This document shows, one piece after another, positions 11,361 through 24,435 of a stretch of DNA of 64,000 nt. The DNA is taken from positions 6,849,041-6,913,040 of the forward strand of contig NC_049981.1 of NCBI RefSeq assembly GCF_000003815.2. The letters are read 5' to 3'. Positions within the stretch are counted from its first letter, which is position 1. Every line of letters begins with the position of its first letter. Origin of the DNA: Branchiostoma floridae. Its lineage: Eukaryota; Chordata; Leptocardii; Amphioxiformes; Branchiostomatidae. The notes below the pieces were generated by a model, which was given only the letters and a program-made list of their open reading frames with translations, searched no databases and was not told the DNA's origin. The position numbers and the translations under genes were made by a program.

Positions 11361-11440
11361 GGGTCGTGTAGCGTAATTGCTTGCATAGTGTTTGGCCCGT
11401 AACCCATAGGTCCTATGTTTGAACCTTGTCATGCTATACC
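11361..11440 (+). repeat. tRNA-like relic (possible SINE head)
   Basis: TAGCGTAATTGCTTG resembles a pol III A box, and TCCTATGTTTGAACC about 40 bases later resembles a B box with the T-arm. The stems are too degraded for a working tRNA. Confidence 0.3.
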
Positions 11441-11498
11441 GCGATCTAGCTTGTGCCATTGCAAAATGCACTTTACACGACTTTCCTCACTCCATCTT

Positions 11499-11645
11499 GG
11501 TAATATATATACCTGACTTCGGTTGGGTTGGTAAAAATCGATGGGAAGAGAGAGATAGGCCTTGCCTCCCAACACCGTGCCACAGACACAGCTGATAACA
11601 ACCCACTGCTCTTCGATACCGCCTTCATAAAGCTATGGGACTACC
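11499..11645 (+). pseudogene. Coding-like fragment, unidentified
   Basis: The plus strand is open here with coding-like composition: YLTSVGLVKIDGKREIGLAS, then a short gap, then LLFDTAFIKLWDYHYLV. There is no start codon, no clear splice sites, and the frame runs into a MITE at 11655. It may be a piece of a decayed transposon or gene. I do not recognise the family. Confidence 0.2.
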
Positions 11646-11654
11646 ATTATCTTG

Positions 11655-11881
11655 TAACGCTAGTTCACCTAAATCCGTGAGGTAACCTAAATTCGTTGTT
11701 TCAAAAAAAAAAAAACCTGGGTATTTAGAGATTTCAAGTCAACGACGTGGGTTTCAATTGTCAACATTTCCAAAATATTGCAATGTGAAACTACCTTCTA
11801 TCGACTTACCTATCCCCGAATACCCTATCTTTATATATAACGGATATAGGTTACCCTACGTATAAATGTGAACTAACGTTA
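11655..11881. mobile_element. Palindromic MITE family C copy
   Basis: Ends in TAACGCTAGTTCACC and, inverted, GTGAACTAACGTTA. Internal arms hold GGTAACCTAAATTCG and CGGATATAGGTTACC, then a second inverted pair around GGTATTTAGAGATTTCAAGT. The same element recurs at 30315, 31731, 33385 and 35769, where it sits around or inside the Rab gene. Confidence 0.75.
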
Positions 11882-12211
11882 AGTCCTTAAGTGTCGAATC
11901 TCATTTGGATTTAATTTCAAGAACAAATTTGCTGTTGCGACAATCAACAGTTTCTAGATTCAGTCTGTACTAACAAGATCAGTCAGGATCGAATATCCCA
12001 TGATGTAATTTATCTATTCAACGTATTTTTCCAGTGTAAATTGAGGTCAATGACCCGGTTTTGTTAGGTATTCCTGGCCTATAAGATGGAAATCAATACT
12101 ATGCAATTATGGCTGACGCTTGCTGCACACATATATATATATATGCGTCTCACCTAGGTGTGATGTTTCGCTGATTGCCTGTAGTGAACATCAATCGGTA
12201 TAATTTGCCTA

Positions 12212-12464
12212 AAGGTGGTATCTCACTGCACTTTGGGCACCGGTGCGGCACTGCGGGCTGCGTTCACTTCGGTACCGTTGTGTTATTTTCGCCGATGTTT
12301 TTTTAAAATTCAGATATAGCGTAATGTGTAAAGTACGACTTATAAGACAACAAAATACACAAAAAGTAACAAATTTTGTTCTTTATTATCTCTGCAATTC
12401 GTCGAGTCATGTACTAACCCAGTAGTGCCGCACCGGTGCCCCAAGTTCAGTGAGATACCACCTT
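12212..12464. mobile_element. MITE family A copy (253 bases)
   Basis: AAGGTGGTATCTCACTGCAC at the left and GTTCAGTGAGATACCACCTT at the right. Both arms keep the inner CACCGGTGCGGCACT palindrome. It is one of the best-kept copies. Confidence 0.92.
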
Positions 12465-13630
12465 TACGAACGCTGGTTTTAACATTTATGATGGATGGAA
12501 GATGATTTATCTACTTTATGATTTGTCTGCAATCTTTTGGCAATAAAACACGAGATGAATCATTGTCTATGATGATGTCCATTTGTGTACAGCCCTGCAC
12601 TTTGGAATTTGATATGGTGGCAACAACACGAATGTCTAGATAGAACTATAAAATTCAAATGTATCTTTTGTTGTTTCATCAGTCACGTATGGCTTCATAT
12701 AGTGATTTTTTTCAATCAGTGACAGTTTTGAAAGGCAGAATTCATACAGGAGATATGTGCTTAATGTCTTTCAAAATTGTCACTGAATTGAGAATATTCC
12801 ACTTACATATCTTTTTTTCTCATGGCACATACAATGTACGCACAATGCAAGGTCTCTCATGCAAATGAATTTGAATTGTTTAAACATTTCACATATAGAA
12901 ATATCAAGGGGATTTAACCACCAAATCTTACCACCTAAAATATTTTCCCCTGTAATACTAGTAAATAGCTCTTTACTAGTAAATCATTAACCAAATTAAT
13001 CTTTCGCTTGATCATTCACCAAATCAAATGTGAACCGTCTCGGCATTATTCACATTAACATATAGAAAGATTACTTGATTGACCTACCAAATCTTACCAC
13101 TTAAAATATTTAGCCCTATAATACTAATAAATCGTTCCATTCTTCTAGTTACACAGCGGCTTCTGTTTTAGTTTTTGTTCATGAAAGGTAACATTTGTCA
13201 AGTAGAACAATTTACTATCTTTTTCTTCAAATCAAGAATGTCTGATAAGATAGACCGACTAAATCTTACCACATGTATGTCTTATACGTAATTAGTTTTA
13301 AGAGATGCATCTAAACTTAATCCTACAAAATTCAAAAGAACTATGCCATATATATGGTAATAAATGCGTGTACCATATGTAAAATGAGCTTAATATCTCA
13401 TTCATATTCAGTAGCGCAATCCCTGCCACTGCCGCTTTGTTAAGTTAAAGTCCTTTCCACACCAAATGGTGCATAGGGTGGCGCCCATCTCCGATTCTGT
13501 ATCCCTTGGCCACGCAGTTCTGTGTCATCACTGCAAAAGGGGGCTAGTTTACTGTGTATGGCGTGCGTTCAACGTTCTTCCACACTCTTTCCCAAATGCT
13601 GAGTGCTAAGCAGAGAAAGCAACATTGGTA
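12465..13630. other. Non-genic stretch with a diverged direct repeat
   Basis: Phrases such as ACCAAATCTTACCACCTAAAATATTT (near 12920) and ACCAAATCTTACCACTTAAAATATTT (near 13085) show a ~165-base unit repeated at least twice, with a third weak copy near 13260. No exon seen. Confidence 0.45.
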
Positions 13631-13877
13631 TAGGTGGTATCCCACTACACTTGGGGCACCGGTGCGGCACTGCGGGGTTTGAAGATTACTCAACGAATTT
13701 CGGAGATAAAGAACGAAATGTTCTTACGTTTTGCGTATTTTGTTGTCTTCTAAGTCTTACGTATTACGCATATCTAAACTAGAAAAATATCTAAACTATA
13801 AAATAACACACTAGCATCGCAGTGAATGAACCCTGCAGTGCCACATCGGTGTCCAATGTGCAGTGAGATACCACCTT
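13631..13877. mobile_element. MITE family A copy, core reversed
   Basis: Left end TAGGTGGTATCCCACTACAC; right end GTGCAGTGAGATACCACCTT. The core is reversed, with ACTCAACGAATTTCGGAGAT near the left. Confidence 0.9.
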
Positions 13878-15058
13878 AAGCAGAGAAAGCAACATATAGC
13901 TTTGGTATGACTACTTGGAACCAAGTATAATGCCATAAACGTTTTCACCTTCTATAAATCTGTATAAGATTTATTCAGTGCATGCTCATGCATGCGAACG
14001 ATAAAAGGGCTTAACCCACCACATGTTGTTTAACCTTTAAAAGACAGTCAACAGAACCGTTGCCATACTCATAATTTAAATACCATATGCCAAATGTGCT
14101 TGATATGAAATACGCATGGAGCCCCATAATCCTTCCCACGCTGTAACCATCACGTCTGGGATCAAAGGGTTGGCTTTAAGCATAGCCACTGGTGATCACG
14201 GCTTCCTTTTACATGATTAAGGTCTATAAGCTTTATCCTTGGTGTTTTATACAGGTTATCTGCGCACGCTTCGTGTAACTTAGCGAGTATACCAGGAAAT
14301 TGTGACATTGATGCATTTCGTTTCTCAGAAAATCAGTAGACATAATGTTAGTACAGTTTACTGACCAGTTATAAAAATTGTAAATGTCGTGCAAAATTTT
14401 GAGTGCATGCAACCGCCGGCAGGCTTGTACCATATGAATTTATGATATATCAATATCCTTGCCGTAACATCAAAACACCAGCCACTTTTTCTATGAGTTA
14501 TGCAGGACAGGCGACGCATTTGATGAATATTCTTTAATATTAAAATCCTGGTCATTGACGCACACGTATCTTAATTGAGTTTCCTGAATGCGTCAGCTAC
14601 TCTTTTATGTCAGTCAAAAATCATAGCCCCCCCCCCCCAACTTGATCTATGCTGGGAATCTGTAAGGTATGTATGGTCGTCATTATTTTCATTTATCGAC
14701 AGATTGATGTTGATGTGTTTTCGAGAGCATAAATAAAAGATACTAGCTTGTCTATTATGAAAAAAAAAACGGCACAATATTATATGCGTCGATGCGTCAG
14801 ATATCCTAACATGATTCAAAAGCCATAAATTCCTCCCAGCTTCATTCGCGCTTGGAATCTCTAGTATCCAAATTAATCAAGGCAAATATTACATTTTGTT
14901 TGCCATGAAATGTAGTTAGGCATGCTCTTGGGACAATAAACATAGCAACTGGTCCATAAAGTGAACATTTTTGTTTTCCACATTACGAGTGAGTGAGCAC
15001 GGCCCGTAGTAAATAACCTCTGGCATTTGGAGTCCTGTCACTGATTCACTAGTCTCTT
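13878..15058. other. Non-genic stretch
   Basis: AT-rich, with a C12 run at 14627-14638. Several short minus frames (14233-14819) show no recognisable features. Nothing called. Confidence 0.4.
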
Positions 15059-15275
15059 AAGGCACCGGTGCGGCACTGCGGGGTTCAAAACATTACTCAA
15101 CGAATTTCAGAGATAGGGAACGTTTTGTGTATTTTGTTGTCCCCTCAGTCATACTTTTTACTTAGTACACAATATCTAACACATAAAAAAAACAGCGAAA
15201 ATAACACAACAGTGCCGCAGTAAACGAGCCTCAAAGTGCCGCACCGGTGCCCCAAGTGCAGTGAGATATCACCTT
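15059..15275. mobile_element. MITE family A copy, left end truncated
   Basis: Begins at AAGGCACCGGTGCGGCACTG, lacking the outer ~18 bases of the terminal repeat, and ends GTGCAGTGAGATATCACCTT. The core is reversed. Confidence 0.88.
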
Positions 15276-16074
15276 TACAGCGTCTAGGAAGTATCAGCTT
15301 TGCGCATTGCTTATTCAACATTTTGTGGAATCTGCTTAAAGACCTAATACTACTATGAGATAGGTGCAGGAGATTATTCTTATAATGTACGGGAATTATG
15401 ATCCTCTATGTCATTGTCAACCTTTGCAATTCTAGAGCCGACTTGCTCTTGGCAATAGAAACCGCCCGCGCTTCATCCCTGCATGTCGAAATTTATGGAT
15501 CTCCTTTGAAGTGTTCACGCAAATTTGATAAGGTAAATATTCCCCAAAAAGAATGACGGCGATACGTCATTGCCCGAGGTTCTTCGCTAAAACAGCGAGC
15601 CTGCGATAATGTTTGGGTGGTTCCCTAAGTACTAAGTAACGGCCTATACGTTGTGAACTTTGATAAATCCGTATGATGTTTATTGAGTGCCTCAAGGTGC
15701 TTCAGCTTCGCGGTCTTATTTTCTAGTTCAATCTTAAAACCCTCTTCGGTGGGTAGGCCGAGGGTAGGGTTTAACGTTTGCAGTCCACTTAGAATTATGT
15801 CGCCCATGGACAAAGCTAAAGCTAGATAAATGTTTTGGTAAATCGTATTATGGAAAAGTCTTAAGTTAAGACTAGCTGAATAAACCCATCACCATTTCGA
15901 AGAAAATCGATTTTGAACACCTCCATCAAAGACAGCGCTAGTGGTACAGAAACTGGCAATTGACGAATATCTGGCTTTTTCGCCCTGAAACCCCTCAGAA
16001 CGGGGAAAAATAGGCTATGCGTTCTGGCTATGGCTATGAGGGGTGGGTTCTGGACCAGTCTAACATCTTTGTTA
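15276..16074. other. Non-genic stretch with one coding-like minus frame
   Basis: A 62-codon minus frame at 15625-15813 has a helix-like composition (EGFKIELENKTAKLKHLEAL). It has no recognised domain and no splice support, so I do not call it a gene. Confidence 0.3.
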
Positions 16075-17126
16075 GGGGCGAAATCACTAGCGATCTCGCC
16101 CTCCCCGGCTAGGGATCTCGCCCCCCTACCTCACCCCCCTTTAGCGATTTCGCCCCCCCCCCCCAAAAAACGGGTTTACATGACATTTTAGAAGTAATTG
16201 GGATAAATCACAAAATGCAGTTATAGAATGATATAAGTACACGAGTTTGATACATAACTCCATTCATAGTATCAATATTAACGTAATTACATGGTAATAA
16301 GATAGTTGAACTTGTTTCAGACAAGGAGGATTGGGTCCCTCTTATTCCCATTATTGCATATACCTGAGTCTTGACATGAATACATGTATTTCATTGTATT
16401 CACCTGTCCTCAAGCAACCTATATATTTCCAATATGAAGTCTCTACCATGAAGTGACCACAAAAGAACCATGTAATGTCTTTATTAATTATGGATATATT
16501 AGATATTAATTAGAATAACGCACATTTTGGTATATGCACCTGGCCAAGGGATATCTTCACCTCCAACATGACTGTTTTTTTCTAGTATGTAGGAACTGAT
16601 GCATTTACCCGTGTTTCTTAAGACTGATACTTTACCGGTGTTTGTGTAGCATTTAGCAACAGCTACATCAACTTGCGCGTAGATAGTGTTTATAATGAGA
16701 AACTATTATTCACGTGTGTTTTTGTTAGTGCTTTGGAAATGTTTCCAGCACAAGAAAGAAAACACTGTGACAAATTGAAAACATATAGCTGATGTATTCC
16801 GTACCATAGACGGTGTTGATTTATACGTCCGCAGTAGCACTTTTTTTATGCCACCTCAGCTGCAAAAATTTTCTTTTTCATTTCAATGTCATGTTTGCAC
16901 CGAACAATATAGTATCGACTTTCGAGGTATGACATCTTACGGTACGGTAATAAGGTGCCACATAGGTACCAGGTAACACACCATATACGTTACTCCCCAG
17001 GTGCAGTATAGTACCAGGTAGCGCACCTGTAATATGTAGTAACCAGCTGCTCTTGGGGGGGGGGGGCGAAAACGCTAAAGGGGGGGGGGGCGAAAACGCT
17101 GGGGGGCAAAATCGCTGTCACACCGG
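16075..17126. mobile_element. C/G-tract nonautonomous transposon, copy 1 (~1.05 kb)
   Basis: Nearly the whole interval matches 58842-59897. Both copies start with TAGCGATCTCGCCCTCCCCGG-type blocks and a long C run, share an AT-rich middle (for example GGGTTTACATGACATTTTAG), and end with a long G run, GGGGCGAAAACGCT and CGCTGTCACACCGG. The outer ~60 bases of the left end seen in copy 2 are missing here. There is no transposase frame, so it must be mobilised in trans. Confidence 0.88.
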
Positions 17127-18332
17127 TACATAGTACTCAACCCTAGTTGCTATTGTTGTCCGTGTCTGAGTGCGAATGTTTCTATCAGTATCACACGGCA
17201 GCTATTTTTTCCGTCGGACGGACGGAGGCTAACGAAATAGAATTATGATCGAACAGAGAAAGACCTTCGGTATCGGTCTATTCACTTTCTGTTTATTCAC
17301 TTTCTTAATGAAATACATCAAAGATAAACACATGATACATATTACATAGAACACAATACAAGAGCAATACATAAAAAAAGTTGCAGTAGAGAAAAAACGT
17401 ACTATAGCTTCAACTGGGCCCTTCTCCCCTGTAATAGACTAAATAAATCACAATCGATAAAAAATACAAGTAAGGCAATATACATAGTGTGGTAACGGTA
17501 AATAATGAATAAAATGAATAACGATAATCAAGTAACGAATGATGATAAGATAGGAACTGAACATATCCTCTACCATATCTTTGGTCTACTTTGGTCCGAT
17601 TGACCAGAACACATGAACTGAAGGTAGTATGACGTAAGCATTGGGACAAAATGTGTACTTACTTCATTGTAATTTAACCTGGTAGGGTATTCGTGATGAT
17701 ATTAAAGAGAATGCGTCATATAACTGCAGCTTGTCAGAATTTGGATGCAGGTAATACAATCTAATTGGAATTGACATACACATATGCAGCAGAAATATTA
17801 ACGTACATGCTGGCAGACAGATGGTTTTGACAAAATATCATAGAGCCGTTATTCTGCATTTGCTACCAACTGTTGACTTTCAACTATCACCATGAGGTAT
17901 CGTTTGGACCTAGCAATTACTATAAAATTCACACCTGAATGAACCTGTACTTCAGTAATGTCGAGAACATGGATTGACTTGCTCATTCAGATGATACGCA
18001 GAGACAGTCCTGCGCATCAGTAGACACATATTGAAGTTTGGGACATGATCCAACAACTGTCACTCGGGACGAGGATTCTTGGAAATTTGGAGCCGCTCCT
18101 TGGAAAATTACAAGGCGAGTGGAAACTGTGATGTATCAAGTGCAAGTTTTCCCAATCACGTCTTATTCAAATTATTCGGCTGTATAGAAAGAATTACAGC
18201 CAGCGCTACCCAACTAGCCGGAGGCTATTATCAGGGGCTAGCCTGGTGCCTGTGCAATACACAATTAAGGTTTAATGACCCGCCCCGAGGTGTATATGGT
18301 GTCATAACGCCTGGTCCTTTGCTATAACCACC
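17127..18332. other. Non-genic stretch with one isolated relative of the 185-base array
   Basis: At about 17990-18120 there is CAGTAGACACATATTGAAG, then CATGATCCAACAACTGTCAC and a TTGGAAAATTACAAG tail. This is a diverged single unit of the array at 19630-21480. No gene seen. Confidence 0.4.
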
Positions 18333-18377
18333 GAATAAAACCACCGAGTGAGCGAAGCGAACGAGGTGGTTTTATTC
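18333..18377. repeat. 45-base hairpin palindrome
   Basis: GAATAAAACCACC is followed, after GAGTGAGCGAAGCGAACGA, by GGTGGTTTTATTC. The arms are perfect over 13 bases and the centre is partly self-complementary. It may be the end of a mobile element that includes the decayed coding stretch at 18485-18690. Confidence 0.7.
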
Positions 18378-18484
18378 AGTACATAAATTTGAACAGTGAA
18401 TTTGAACAACATAAAACTTGTACGTGAAATGTATTTCTGTTCCAAGGCTTGAAATTAGAACAAAGTCGATTCATTATGTTACAA

Positions 18485-18690
18485 ACTGTTGCACGCTCCG
18501 TATTTCTCCACTCGCCCATTCTCTAGTTTGTCGAGTTCGTTCGTATCAGGCGGTAAATCTCTGCCGGCTTTCCTGAGGCATTCCGGGATCCCTGTGCTTC
18601 ACAGCTCGTGAGAATCTCGTTCACTTCGAACTCAGACACGTCTTCTCCGAAGAAAGGTAGCATTTTGGTCCTCCAGCGCCATGACCGCTA
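18485..18690 (-). pseudogene. Decayed coding fragment with a frameshift, unidentified
   Basis: On the minus strand an ATG is followed by LPFFGEDVSEFEVNEILTSC. After one frameshift the sequence continues GIPECLRKAGRDLPPDTNEL, then KLENGRVEKYG and a stop near 18485. The GC content and codon pattern stand out from the AT-rich flanks. I do not recognise the family; a transposon-encoded protein is likely given the palindrome beside it. Confidence 0.35.
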
Positions 18691-19629
18691 CTCAATGGCG
18701 GACCGTGGTGTTATTGTCGTCTGAACTTGAATGGGCGGGGGTGCAAAAAAATTATTTTCCATTTGCAGTTTAAATTGGACATGACTTGAAATAGATTTTA
18801 TTGTTTTAAATATCATAGGTAATTCAATATTGTTTTAAGACGGCAAATGTTTTCTTTGAACAAAGAAACACGCACTACCGATGTTAATAGAGGGAGCCAT
18901 CCCCCCTGCCATGCTTGTACTTATTCCCCTATCTTGGCAGATGGACGATTCCTGAATATCTCATTCTGATTGGCCAGCGTCCTGTTTGTCTGTCCTTCTG
19001 ATTGGTTCAAACTTTCATAAGTCATTAATGCACACGTGCAATAATCAAACATTTAATGCATGGTCGTTACGGCGTCATAACCAGCATGAAATGGGGCCCT
19101 CTGATTGGCCCACGTCCCCTGGCTATATGATAATATACAATAAAAGCATAACGTTTACCGATACATGAGGTTTGTTTATCAAACTAAGTTATAAAGACAA
19201 CGCAGAATACGGATAACTATAGATATGGAGACGATCTGTGTTTACTAGCTACTCTAGAAGTCGTACTACCTGTGATACTCTATCTATAACAAATACATAA
19301 TTATAACTTGTAAAACTTAAACCGATGATGATGATGATGATGATGATGAACTTGTAAATTCTGATATGTAGATACAGCTTGGCCCATTCCATGGTGCCCA
19401 TTCGTGAAAATAAATTAGATGTATAGAATTATCCCACAACAGACACTTAAACAATAATTATATGATAATACATTTGTAATAATTATATACGTCTTTTTGT
19501 GCGAATTCATGACCAAGTGCTAATTGTAAGTAACATGAAAGGGGACAGAGATAGGGAAATTCTTTAGAACAACATCGTCTACTCTAGTATAAAAGTTAGC
19601 TCTAAACCCTTATCTATTTGGTTCGACTT
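18691..19629. other. Non-genic stretch with a GAT microsatellite
   Basis: A (GAT)n tract lies at 19324-19349. Near 18960-19110 TCTGATTGGCC-type blocks repeat about three times. No gene seen. Confidence 0.4.
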
Positions 19630-21480
19630 CATTTTTGGAGACAGTGGAAGATGAAAGACTTAGCTTCATGATTTTGGTCACCCACAGACTGAGTCTAACG
19701 CCGCAACGCCATAAGTCGAAATGTCAACTGTTGGAAATTCCGGAACGCTTCAAACAACTGTCACTTTATTATTCTGCGAAATTTGGGTCCACTTCTCAGA
19801 AAATTACAAGCAGATAAAAAACACAGAAATATCTCTCGAAGATTTGGGAAATGCTTAACTTCTTAAATTTTAGTTATCCACAGACACAGTCTAACGCCTC
19901 ACTCAACCAGTTTATACATCAAATGTTGGGAACGCATCCAACAGCAGTCACTTTACCATTCTCCGAAATTCAGGGCCACTTCTCAGGAAATTGCAAGCAG
20001 ATGAAAAACAGAAAAAATACGTCCCATGAAGCTTTACTTCCTCATTTTAGTCATCCACAGACACAGCCTAACGCCTTCCTCCATCAGTTAAAACATCAAA
20101 TGTTGGGAACGCATCCAACAACAGCCACTTATTTTCCGTGATTCATGATCAGGGCCACTTCTAAGAAAATTACAAGTATATCAAAAACAGTAGAAATAAC
20201 TCTTGAAGGTTTGAAAATAATTTGTATTAACTTCTTTATTTTTAGTTATCCACAGACACAGTCTAACGCCTCCCTCCATCAGTCAAAACATCAAATGTTG
20301 GGAACGCATCCAACAGCAGTCACTTTACCATTCTCCGAAATTCAGGGCCACTTCTCAGAAAATTGCAAGCAGATCAAAAACAGAAAAAACGTCCCTCAAA
20401 GCTTAACTTCTTAATTTTTAGTCGCCCACAGACACATTCTAACGCCTCACTACATCAGGACAAACCTCAAATGTCGGGAACGCATCCAACAGCAGTCACT
20501 TATTTTCCGTGATTCAGGGCCATTTCTCAAAATTGCAAGTAGATAAAAAAACAGGAAAAATAGCTCTTGAAGGTTTGAGAAAACTTATAACTTTTTATTT
20601 TTAGTCATCCACAGACACAGTTTAACGCCTCACCAAGTCAATCTAGCCATCAAATGTTGGGAACGCATCCAACAGCAGTCACTTATCATTTTCCGAAATT
20701 CAGGGCCATTTCTCAGAAAATTGCAAGCAGATCAAAAACAGAAAAAAAAACTTCTCATGAAGCTTAACTTCTTAATTTTCAGTCGCCCACAGACACAGTC
20801 TAACGCTTCCATACATCAGTACAAACCTCAAATGTTGGGAACGCATCCAACAGTAGTCACTTTATCATTCTCCGAAATTCAGGGCCACTTCCCATAAAAT
20901 TGCAAGCAGATAAAAAAAAGAAATAACTCTTGAAGGTTTGGACACAGTTTATAACTTCCTTATATTTAGATACCAATAGCCACAGTCTAAAACCTCACTC
21001 CATCATTCAAAACATCAAATGATGGCAAGGCATCTAACAACGATCACTTATCATTTTCTAAAATTTAGGGCCACTTCCCAGAAAATTACAAGCCGATCAA
21101 AGACCGAGAAAAAAAGGCCCTTAAAACTTATAAAATTCTTCATTTCTAGTTGCCCACGGACACAGTCTAACGGCTCACTCCATAAGTCAAAACATCAAAT
21201 GTTGGGAACGCATCCAACAGCAGTCACTCAACAGCAGTCACAACAGCATTCTCCGAAATTCAGGTCTACTTCTCAGAAAATTGCAAGCAGATCAAAAGCA
21301 GAAAAATAACTCTTGAAGGTTTGGAAACAGCTTATAACGTTTTTATTTTATTTTTAGTCATCCACAGACACAGTCTGACGCCTCAACTCCATCAGTCAAA
21401 ACATCAAATGTTGGGAACGCATCCAACAACTGTCAGACTCACTTTGTAATTCTTCAAAATGTAGGCTCAGAAAATTGCAA
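19630..21480. repeat. Tandem array, ~185-base unit in a dimeric order
   Basis: About ten units, each with a pyrimidine-rich TTTTTAGTCATCCACAGACA start, then CTAACGCCTCACTCCATCAG, CAAATGTTGGGAACGCATCC and CAGAAAATTGCAAGCAGAT. CCACAG starts fall near 19682, 19878, 20055, 20250, 20426, 20609, 20787, 20979, 21154 and 21362. The early spacings alternate (196, 177, 195, 176), and long and short units differ in the linker, so a ~372-base dimer is the higher-order block. The open frames here (19851-20414, 21019-21309) are repeats of the same unit, not genes. Confidence 0.9.
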
Positions 21481-22320
21481 GCTAGGGATGCCTAAGTATT
21501 AATATGACATTAAAAGTGGAAATATTCTGGATAAGGCAATCTGTTTCATGGTGACATTTACTGCACCATATTACCACATTTACATAGTTATTTCATACTT
21601 TTTGAGAATGGAAATTTGCTCATAAACAAGACGTACAAGGAATGCTCTAATTGTTGGAACGCAACAACCCCCACCGCTATAAAAGATGCACACTGAGTAT
21701 TACTGCGTTCTGCGTTTGATATCAGATTTTTGCTCCATTAATGTTGGTATGGAATGGAATAGAAATGATTCCTCTTTTTAACGTAGAAAATAGACAAAAA
21801 CAATTCATTTAAAGATTGAAGTTTGGGCAAGACTGGCATCCCTTAAGTTGCCCGTAAGAATCGAAAGGCTTTAAAGCACCTAATATTTGGATCGGATCCA
21901 AAAAGAGTCACTCAGACGATAAATGTCTAAAATTCAGTGCCATGATACATTTCCTAAATACAGGGCCATTTTCCAGAAAACGTGTTATTTTGGGTTATCT
22001 ACAGACACAGTCTGGCACATAAGTCTAAATATAAAATGTTGGGATCCATACACGGCCACTTTAGACGATAACTCTTCGTAATTCAGGACCACATCTTGGA
22101 ACATTGCAAGCCGTTTAAAGACTGTGCCTCTAAAGTGTTTTCAACATTTCTTACTTTACTTTATATAGTCAAGTACAGACGTCAAAACAGTCTGGCGCAT
22201 CAGTCAGAATATACCAAATGATGGAAAAATGATATTATCCAACGACAGACAATACAGACGAGAATTTTTTAACTTCACGGTAATGTCTTGTATGTAAACT
22301 TCCAAGCTGATCAAACTAAG
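21481..22320. repeat. Degenerate edge of the 185-base array
   Basis: Recognisable pieces remain: CTACAGACACAGTCTGGCAC near 22000, AAATGTTGGGATCC near 22035, and AGTCAAGTACAGACGTC near 22170. Spacing stays close to 185. Divergence rises to the right, as expected at the edge of an array. Confidence 0.6.
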
Positions 22321-24435
22321 TAAGCACGTTTATTTTTAACGAGCAGTCTCTATGGGGCGGTCACCGGAAATTGATGCGCTGATTGCAGAAACGCGTATGT
22401 CAATTTCGTCAAATTACATCGTTTGAGAGGCCACTACTAGTGACAATCTACCAGATTACGATTTTATCATTTGAGACGAAGATGTCACAACAGCGTAGAA
22501 ATGGCCATTTGCATCAGGTATTAACCCTAGTTTTGACGTCATTTTGACGCCATTGATGTCTCTATTGGCAACACAAGTCGTAAAATACTGTTATCGACTT
22601 TTTGTAGCACAAGATGAAGTTTTCTGAGAATACTTTTTTCATGGTTCCAGCCAATACAACCAAAATGTATCTCACGCAAACAGATTTCACGCACAAAGTA
22701 TGTGAACTTCAATTTCTTGTTGAAACATCGTGTTAATTGACTTTGTCATCTGCTTCTTCTTTCCAGTTTTTCTAGTGTGCCATTAGCAGAGCACATATGA
22801 CGTGCGAGCGTATGGAGGACCCTTAGTGACGCACGTGTTAAGGGCGCGCTAAATGTCATAGTCATGATGGATTCGTCGGCATTGATAGATGACACATCTC
22901 GAAGCTGAATTGTATTATCACGAAAGCTCATCTGTGTCGCTAATAATCATATCTTCAACGACCACTAGTCGTCTTTGTCATGATCAATCACGCCCAACTA
23001 CTTCAGAACGTAAACTCCCTAGTGTTACTGACACGTGATCGTATAAACACGTGACCTAACGGATAAGTGACGTCACCAATTGGCCAAACGTGCTGAATAT
23101 ACGTTACAATGCATAACAATTTCAATCCAAATAGAATTGTTTATACGTTGAACATTTACCTTTTGACCAACGGCATTACTTTACTTTCCGTTCAGACCTA
23201 AATGTACAAAATTGATCTAGCCCATTTCAATGAAGGACTGTATACAACGAATTTCTAGTTTTGTTGTTGTTGTTGTTTCCTCTGGTTTGATAACTTATCT
23301 CGGCTTTATAACTCTCTCCAGAGAAAACTAAGGACGTTATACGTTACATAATATGTTAGCAGTAGGGATCGCTTGGGGGCCACTTACACTTCATGCGCAT
23401 GTTGTATCCCAGATATGCTTCTATCATAGACGCGCTTCGAAGCACATCTTGGATATCGAGAACATATCGCAAGCGAAGGAGCGCGTTCTAGATATCTAGA
23501 ATGCGCTCCGTTTGGGGCGCAGCTTGGATAGGAAAGGTGATTATCCAGAACATGCACTTTGGGAGCAAATTATGTTATGGGACTCCAAAAAACACTTCAT
23601 ATAATCGGCAGAAATGTAGATTTAAAAAAGTACATTTCCATCACAAGTATGCATTCATCATCAGATTGCGGTCCTGTCAATCACTATGATTCACTATGGT
23701 GCGGATTCTGGACAGTCATCCAGAATGTGCTCCGATCAGAGCGTGGCTGGGATGGAGCGCGTTTGGGACAGATCAGCGAACAACGGAACGGATCGGATTT
23801 CTCTTGAAGGAAGCAAAATTACCTTAAGAACCACTTCTGCAACCAAAAGTTGCGTGGGTTTCTTGTCGAAAAAAACCCTCAAAGACGTATTACTGGATTT
23901 TCGTGATTCAAGTTTGCATTATTTTATTTCCATTCTGTTCACATAAAAAGAGCATTGGATAAGCACAAAGTGTACACTCAAGAATCTTTCTAGAAAGTTC
24001 AAATTAGCTAGACCGGATATGCAGCTTGCACTGTTTAAAACAAGCCTGATTTGTGTACTGGGTATGCAATCTAAACCATCAAATGAATCTACCAGTATGG
24101 GACATGTGACGTGACATGAGAACACCCTATGGATGTTACAGACTAGGTCTGACCTCTGACCTCACATTATGAGCGAACCAGAATATGGACTTAGAATATG
24201 AATAATGGCCAAGTTCTGTAGCTGTTACATAATGCAATAATATATGTTCTGTAATGTATATATGACGATGTACACGTGTTCTTCTCAGAGTCAAATTATT
24301 TGAAGCGGTGAAATAACACTGAAATGGACCAGTCTAGTTAAAGAAAACTGAAATAAACAGGAAAGGCCGATATTTGCTCGAGAGCAAATACAAATATTTC
24401 AGCCATATCCCTCACCATGCAACAATAGATGGTGT
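22321..24435. other. Non-genic stretch with one palindrome
   Basis: A 32-base palindrome with one mismatch lies at 23478-23509 (GGAGCGCGTTCTAGAT and its complement). Several overlapping plus frames at 23501-23946 show no domain. No gene called. Confidence 0.4.

Noticed and set aside
19851-21309. Three plus frames sharing a repeated peptide (HQMLGTHPT)
   Set aside because: They are units of the ~185-base tandem array; repetition rather than selection explains the shared peptide.
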